From an uncultured Eubacteriales bacterium (GTDB lineage Bacteria; Bacillota; Clostridia; Oscillospirales; CAG-272): DNA of 64,000 nucleotides. The notes below the pieces were generated by a model that was not told where the DNA came from, made no database searches, and saw only the letters and a list, made by a program, of their open reading frames with translations. Where the stretch lies: assembly GCA_900542425.1 (NCBI GenBank), contig UQNQ01000007.1, positions 1 to 64,000 of the forward strand. The letters are read 5' to 3'. A program made the translations under genes and the position numbers. Position 1 is the stretch's first letter; each line of letters starts with the position of its first letter. Below, one piece after another: positions 59,617 through 64,000 of the stretch.

Positions 59617-61779
59617 TCAGTTTTTAACCCACTTTGCGTAAAGGGAAAAATCCTCCGTTCCTTTTTCGATAACGGTATCCATATCATATGGCTTCGTGAA
59701 AGCCTCATCATAATACCAGCCTTCCAGCGTATAGCCAGGTTTTTTATTGGAAATGCTTCTCAGCCATCCGGCAGGAATGGAAAGAGTTTCTCCGAAATTC
59801 ACCTTAACTTCATAGCTGTTTGCACCGATATCGGAATATAGTGCAACTTTGACATACGTGATTTCCTGCGGCGCAGAAGAAGTGGGCGTATCTCCCGTTG
59901 CCTCTGCATATCCGTTATCACTGTTTACGAATACCTTATAATAATATCTTGTTTCCGTAGCCAGTCCGTCAAACTTCGCCGTAAAGGTTCCGTCTTCATT
60001 GACAGTTGCGGTTTTGGTCACAACGTTCTCCGTGAAGTTCGCATCAGTAGCAAGCATAATGCTATACTCTGAAATGACAGCTTGATTAAGAGCCAGAACT
60101 GTTCCTTGAACGGTAATCGAATTATAAGTTTTCTCACTATAGGTAGCGGAAAGTACCGGTGCATAATCTTTGGTTCCCGTCGTAATCTTAATGGTCATTT
60201 CCTGTCCCGGCTCACTTAACACTTCGATCTTCAAATTATAATTTTCTTTGCCTTCCCATGAGCTTGGATAAGAATTCAAAGACTGAGTCCCGTTGGTTGC
60301 GGAACGAAAATCCCCGGAGTTGAAAATCGCTGTTTCTATATCATCACTGAGGTAATAGAACGGATCTGTAGGGTTGGTTGTTGACATCAGCTGCCCGGAA
60401 GCATCATATGCATCTCTGAAAAGCGGAACAATACCCGGATCATAACGTTTTCCTGTCGAAGCATCCGCGTAAGAGGACGACGCCATACCGGAAGCAAAAT
60501 ATCTTCTGTTGATTGCCTCGTCAATATGCCAAACCATAATGCCGCCCTCAGAAGAACCGCTTGTGAGATTCTTCTCAAATCCTTCTTTCAGACGGATTTC
60601 AATTAGATAATATTCATCCGGATCCGGTGTGTTGACACGCAAAACCGTATATTTGTCTGTACAGGTCGAATAAATGGTATAAACACCATCCTCAACAACA
60701 TGCTCCTCAGCCCAACCGAGATAGATTCTCTGATAAGGATCCAGATAAGTCGGCGTCGCTCCGGAACCGGAATTGTTACCGCTGCTTTGGAGAGAGAAAT
60801 AATACGCTCTCGGCCAGCCGGAAATAGTTCCGCCGGTTGCATTGACATTTCGGTCATATAGGTCTTCTGCCCCGAGATTGTGAGCCAGCTCATGTACAGG
60901 AACCCCGATCGGAAGGATAATGCCTACCGTTTTATACTCACCGACATTCGATACCTTCGAGAACGAAACCCCGTCGAGATATGCATTCAGTCCCTGTGAG
61001 GTACCCCATACTTCAAAGTAAAAACGCGGATACGCCGAATTTCCGCCGCTCTTCCCGCTGCTGCTGGAAGCATCGGCACCCGAATTCAAAATGACAACGC
61101 CGAGCTCCATCTCATCGATTTTGCCGTTGCCGTTCTTATCCAACTTGGAAAAATCAATATACGGATCACATGCACTGAAAATTTTCGTGATGGTTCCCTG
61201 CGCGTCACCGGAAGCACTCGGATGCGGAATATCCAGCGTTACCTCGATCATTCCGTTAGGAACAGGAGAATTCTCGGGCATCACGTCAAACTCAATCGGT
61301 ACAAAATGAAAAGCACCCATCGAAAGCTCATCATAATAGTTTGTCAGCGAATATCCGTCTCCGAAATATTGTTCATAATGTTCCGTAAGCGTTGAACCCG
61401 CCCATTGCTCACCGTAATAATCCTTTGTCTTGTCGCTGTAAAGCTTATCGGGATCGTTTTCATCCCAGTCATTGATGCCGTTTCCGTTGGCGTCAAAATT
61501 CGCAAGAATAACCAGAAGCGGAATTTCCGTGACCTCCGTTACCGGTGACGCTTCAATCTTAATGGCGTTTTTGATTTCATCAAGAGGAAGTTCCGTTTGC
61601 CCTGTCGTTGTTTCTCCCGGTATCGGTGTCCCGGACGTTGTTTCACCGGAGGTTGTTTCGCCGGAAGTGGTTTCCGCCGAAGAACTTTCTGTCGGTCCCG
61701 TTTTCCCACAGGCACAAACGGTAACCAACATCGCCGCGCACAGCAGCGCAGCAAACAATTGTTTTAAATTTTTACCCAT
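59617..61779 (-). CDS. M6-family (immune-inhibitor-A-like) metalloprotease lipoprotein
   Basis: About 720 residues from ATG 61779. Lipobox LVTVCAC with lipid Cys at about 24; a linker with three GETTS-type units; the M6 catalytic domain with zinc motif HELAH at 296-300 and GAEDLYDRN after it; a calcium-like loop DKNGNGKIDE before it; a fibronectin-like part; and a C-terminal InlB/Listeria-Bacteroides-type repeat (GYTLEGWYYDEAFTKPYD). A surface-anchored zinc protease. GGTGAA precedes the start. Divergent from the serine protease gene. Confidence 0.85.
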   Translation of the reverse strand: MGKNLKQLFAALLCAAMLVTVCACGKTGPTESSSAETTSGETTSGETTSGTPIPGETTTGQTELPLDEIKNAIKIEASPVTEVTEIPLLVILANFDANGNGINDWDENDPDKLYSDKTKDYYGEQWAGSTLTEHYEQYFGDGYSLTNYYDELSMGAFHFVPIEFDVMPENSPVPNGMIEVTLDIPHPSASGDAQGTITKIFSACDPYIDFSKLDKNGNGKIDEMELGVVILNSGADASSSSGKSGGNSAYPRFYFEVWGTSQGLNAYLDGVSFSKVSNVGEYKTVGIILPIGVPVHELAHNLGAEDLYDRNVNATGGTISGWPRAYYFSLQSSGNNSGSGATPTYLDPYQRIYLGWAEEHVVEDGVYTIYSTCTDKYTVLRVNTPDPDEYYLIEIRLKEGFEKNLTSGSSEGGIMVWHIDEAINRRYFASGMASSSYADASTGKRYDPGIVPLFRDAYDASGQLMSTTNPTDPFYYLSDDIETAIFNSGDFRSATNGTQSLNSYPSSWEGKENYNLKIEVLSEPGQEMTIKITTGTKDYAPVLSATYSEKTYNSITVQGTVLALNQAVISEYSIMLATDANFTENVVTKTATVNEDGTFTAKFDGLATETRYYYKVFVNSDNGYAEATGDTPTSSAPQEITYVKVALYSDIGANSYEVKVNFGETLSIPAGWLRSISNKKPGYTLEGWYYDEAFTKPYDMDTVIEKGTEDFSLYAKWVKN

Positions 61780-61813
61780 TGATTTCACCTTTCCATTCAG
61801 AAAATATGCACAA

Positions 61814-61842
61814 ATTATAGCACGACATGCCGCTATTGTCAA
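61814..61842 (-). promoter_or_regulatory. Consensus SigA promoter of the M6 protease gene
   Basis: TTGACA (61842-61837), exactly 17 bases, TATAAT (61819-61814) on the minus strand, a perfect match to the consensus. A small palindrome ATGAATAAACATTCAT (61848-61863) lies just upstream, between the divergent promoters. Confidence 0.9.
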
Positions 61843-61876
61843 GCAACATGAATAAACATTCATTCAAAAAAATATC

Positions 61877-61905
61877 TTTACAAGTTTACTAATATATGGT
61901 ATCAT
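61877..61905 (+). promoter_or_regulatory. Probable promoter of the V8-like protease gene
   Basis: TTTACA (61877-61882), 17 bases, TATCAT (61900-61905) on the plus strand. It lies upstream of the serine protease gene and diverges from the M6 promoter. Confidence 0.55.
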
Positions 61906-61954
61906 AATAATATCAAAACCATATTTTATTATATTAGGAAGTCTGGTATATTTC

Positions 61955-63079
61955 ATGGCATATGATTTTCCAGAACGCGGGACACAAGCCAAAGCTTTGA
62001 AGATTCAGAAAAACAAAACATCAAACACAAAAAGGAGTGTAAGCGATGAAAAAACAATCAAGCAAATTTTCTCTTCCCTTCTCTGCGTATGTTTTCTTGT
62101 TGTGTTTTCTTTTTCCGTCGGCGCGGCGGAAGCGCTCTCAGAGGTTATTGCAAGCCTTGACACCGCCGAAAAATATGATATAATTGAATATGATTATGTC
62201 ACGGGAACCAAACGCGTCATCCCATGGGAAAGTATTCCGGATTACAGCAGTACCACCTCCACCACCTACGAGCTTGCCGCCATGGCCTCAGAGCTGCCTA
62301 AACTTGCCCAGATGAGGGCGGCGCAAGCGGGAGCCTCGGTATCTCCGTTCTCCGTTATCGATCCCGACGGACCTTATACCCTGACGCCTCCCAGAACGGG
62401 CAACACCTATAATGTACCCTATTCTGGTGTAGTGTATCTCATGTTAGGGATCACACTCAGTAGCGGATCACAGCATCACACTTTCAGTCGCGCCACAGGC
62501 TTCATGGTCGCACCGGACGTAATGGTGACCGCCGGACACGCGTTTGTCGATGAGGAACATGAAATAACAGAGGTTCGTATCTACCCCTATTATCATAGCT
62601 CTGTGCAGCCAAGCATCAATTATGGTTATTACATCTATCCCGAAAGATGGGTCTGCGCCGATTATGCAGATAATGTCGGCACCAGTGAGGCAGATAATCA
62701 CGACTGGTGCGTCGTAAAGCTGAAGGAGCCGCTGCCCGATGCGTTTTATTTTCCCTGTACCTATGAATTGCTCAGCTATACCACACATCCGGTATTCGTC
62801 TCCGGCTATCCCACCTGCACTGATGTTACTTGCACAATAGAAAACTGTATGAATCAGGATTTTCATCAAGTGACAAGTGAAGGGTATGCGACGCAGGTAA
62901 GCCCGTATCTTCTACGCTATGACAACAATACATACGGAGGCAACAGCGGCAGCCCGGTCTATCTGCCAAGCTATGTCTGCGTGGGCATCCACTCAAAAGG
63001 CGGGATCACCTACAACCAAGGAGTTAAAATCACAGAGGATATCTATAACGTCATTTCTTACTATATCAATTTAGATTAA
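61955..63079 (+). CDS. V8/trypsin-like secreted serine protease with out-of-frame start
   Basis: 374 residues as read from 61955. The catalytic triad is clear: His in VTAGHAFVD, Asp in NHDWCVVKL, Ser in YGGNSGSPVY. A signal-peptide stretch QIFSSLLCVCFLVVFSFSVGAAEA begins at about residue 37. The best ribosome binding site (AAAGGAG) is before the ATG at 62046, but that ATG is in a different frame; one extra A in the AAAAAA run right after it would give MKKTIKQIFSS. The start at 61955 adds 30 residues without a ribosome binding site and is doubtful. Confidence 0.8.
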   Translation: MAYDFPERGTQAKALKIQKNKTSNTKRSVSDEKTIKQIFSSLLCVCFLVVFSFSVGAAEALSEVIASLDTAEKYDIIEYDYVTGTKRVIPWESIPDYSSTTSTTYELAAMASELPKLAQMRAAQAGASVSPFSVIDPDGPYTLTPPRTGNTYNVPYSGVVYLMLGITLSSGSQHHTFSRATGFMVAPDVMVTAGHAFVDEEHEITEVRIYPYYHSSVQPSINYGYYIYPERWVCADYADNVGTSEADNHDWCVVKLKEPLPDAFYFPCTYELLSYTTHPVFVSGYPTCTDVTCTIENCMNQDFHQVTSEGYATQVSPYLLRYDNNTYGGNSGSPVYLPSYVCVGIHSKGGITYNQGVKITEDIYNVISYYINLD

Positions 63080-63089
63080 GGAGGCCGTT

Positions 63090-63716
63090 ATGTGCAAGAA
63101 ATCTGTTTTCGCGTGTTTTATTCTGTGCATAGCTACCATTCTTCTGCTTGCGCTTTCCGCATGCGGCGGTCCAGAAACGACGAGCACCACAGGTTCCTCC
63201 GGCGATACCGAAGCTACAGGCAGTGACACGACCTCAACCTCTGCGCCGTCCGAAGCCACAGAAACAACGACAGCACTCTGGCAGCCGAATCTCGCCGGCG
63301 AGGTTTGGGATTTCAATCCGCTTTTCCCGCATACAGATGTAGATATAAATGACTACGACATTGAAATTACTATCGATGAGACAGTATATTCTGAAGTGCC
63401 GGAGAGCATCTCCCTTAAAATCACAAACAAAACCGGGAAAAATATTTGGCTTTGCATTGCGGCTTATATTGAAAAGCCCTATATGGTCGAATCCAGCCCC
63501 GGAAGCGGACATGATATACCCAGAGCTCCCGTTTGGGTTCGTCTCCCCTATTACATTTGGCCTACATGGGCTGAATTGGAAGTTTCTGAAACGTCATGGG
63601 AAATCGACCTCACCAAATATTGGAGAGAGCCTTATGAATTTACACCCGGCAAATATCGTATCACCCTCTTTTTCCCGGACGGACCGCACTATGCCTATTT
63701 TGAAATAACCGGATAA
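63090..63716 (+). CDS. Lipoprotein with Ig-like domain
   Basis: 208 residues. Signal and lipobox LCIATILLLALSAC, a Ser/Thr/Glu-rich linker (TTSTTGSSGDTEATGSDTTSTSAPSE), then a beta-sandwich-like domain (LKITNKTGKNIWLCIAAYIEK, then PYEFTPGKYRITLFFPD). AAGGAGG lies before the ATG. It starts 10 bases after the V8-like protease stop and is probably cotranscribed with it, perhaps as a surface partner or inhibitor of the protease; the latter is speculation. Confidence 0.8.
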   Translation: MCKKSVFACFILCIATILLLALSACGGPETTSTTGSSGDTEATGSDTTSTSAPSEATETTTALWQPNLAGEVWDFNPLFPHTDVDINDYDIEITIDETVYSEVPESISLKITNKTGKNIWLCIAAYIEKPYMVESSPGSGHDIPRAPVWVRLPYYIWPTWAELEVSETSWEIDLTKYWREPYEFTPGKYRITLFFPDGPHYAYFEITG

Positions 63717-63819
63717 TTCCTCGTTTGTGTTCCCACAGAAATCATATGCCATGAAATGTGCCGGATAAGGGATCCGGCTCTATTTCTGTATTTTCCCACT
63801 TGTGAAAAGGAGCCCTCAT

Positions 63820-64000
63820 ATGCGTCTCGATAAATTTTTGTCGGAAACTGGTACCGCTTCCCGCTCTGAAAGCCGCAAAGCCGCTAAAATCGGCAGTATC
63901 ACCGTCAACGGGGGTCTTATTTCGGATGTTTCCGTCCATATCGATCCGACCCGCGATGAAATTTTTTATATGGGAGAGCGCGTCGTTTATCAGAAATATG
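63820..64000 (+). CDS. 16S rRNA pseudouridine synthase, RsuA-type, partial
   Basis: The first 60 residues are visible, cut by the window edge: MRLDKFLSETGTASRSESRKAAK is an S4 RNA-binding domain, followed by GSITVNGGLISDVSVHIDP. This fits RsuA-family enzymes modifying 16S rRNA position 516, or related RluB-type enzymes. AAGGAG lies 7 bases before the ATG at 63820. The catalytic domain lies beyond the window. Confidence 0.85.
   Translation, partial: MRLDKFLSETGTASRSESRKAAKIGSITVNGGLISDVSVHIDPTRDEIFYMGERVVYQKY

Noticed and set aside
1..64000. CRISPR arrays, tRNA and rRNA genes
   Set aside because: No regularly spaced direct repeats with unique spacers, no cloverleaf sequence and no rRNA-like segment seen on reading both strands.

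Overview
The window comes from a low-to-medium GC, spore-forming Firmicute, most likely an anaerobic gut Clostridia. Support: an HrcA/CIRCE-controlled hrcA-grpE-dnaK-dnaJ operon, CotF-type coat proteins and a SpoVB-like flippase, many lipoproteins, AGGAGG ribosome binding sites, and a large Gram-positive conjugative element. No rRNA, tRNA or CRISPR array was found. I worked by eye without database searches, so family names rest on motifs and recognition.

Positions 1 to about 35.9 kb are the right-hand part of an integrative conjugative element (ICE), almost all on the minus strand. Its left end, relaxase and integrase lie outside the window. From left to right it holds: (i) a cargo zone (0-9.7 kb) with a CPBP-like membrane protein, a YolD/Y-family polymerase pair, two flavodoxins, two GNAT acetyltransferases, a methyltransferase, a nucleotidyltransferase, an NTF2-like protein and a DUF3990/HTH toxin-antitoxin-like pair; (ii) a control zone (10-13.1 kb) with divergent XRE regulators, a SLOG protein, signal peptidase I, a small sigma factor, a zinc-ribbon gene interrupted by an in-frame TAG, and a promoter followed by a structured non-coding RNA and tandem terminator-like hairpins; (iii) a 1415-residue thioester/CnaB wall-anchored adhesin and companion surface proteins (13.2-18.9 kb); (iv) the type IV secretion module (19-33 kb) with an S1-domain protein, the VirD4-type coupling protein, the VirB4 ATPase, a PrgI-like protein, an NlpC/P60 plus 3D wall hydrolase, a VirB6-like protein with C-terminal repeats and a small VirB2-like protein; (v) a putative replication/excision end (33-35.7 kb) with DNA-binding proteins, DUF5348 and two tandem DUF6462 genes. 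TTGACAACAA repeats just after the lysS stop codon mark the probable element boundary.

From 35.95 to 51.2 kb lies host core genome on the minus strand: lysS, greA, an S41 protease, a CdaR-type regulator, a membrane protein, rsmE, prmA, dnaJ, dnaK, grpE, hrcA (with promoter and CIRCE), tcdA and typA.

From 51.2 to 64 kb lies an envelope and secretion region: a three-gene lipoprotein set, coat proteins, a YitT transporter-like protein, a SpoVB-like flippase, a LamG-esterase lipoprotein, a divergent pair of secreted proteases (M6 metalloprotease and V8-like serine protease), another lipoprotein, and the start of an rsuA-type pseudouridine synthase. The serine protease start codon is out of frame by one base at an A6 run, suggesting slippage, a mutation or a sequence error.

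The features most worth following up are the structured RNA with its attenuator-like leader, the TAG-split zinc-ribbon gene, the DUF3990 pair, the SLOG gene overlapping its HTH partner, and the slippage-prone protease start.
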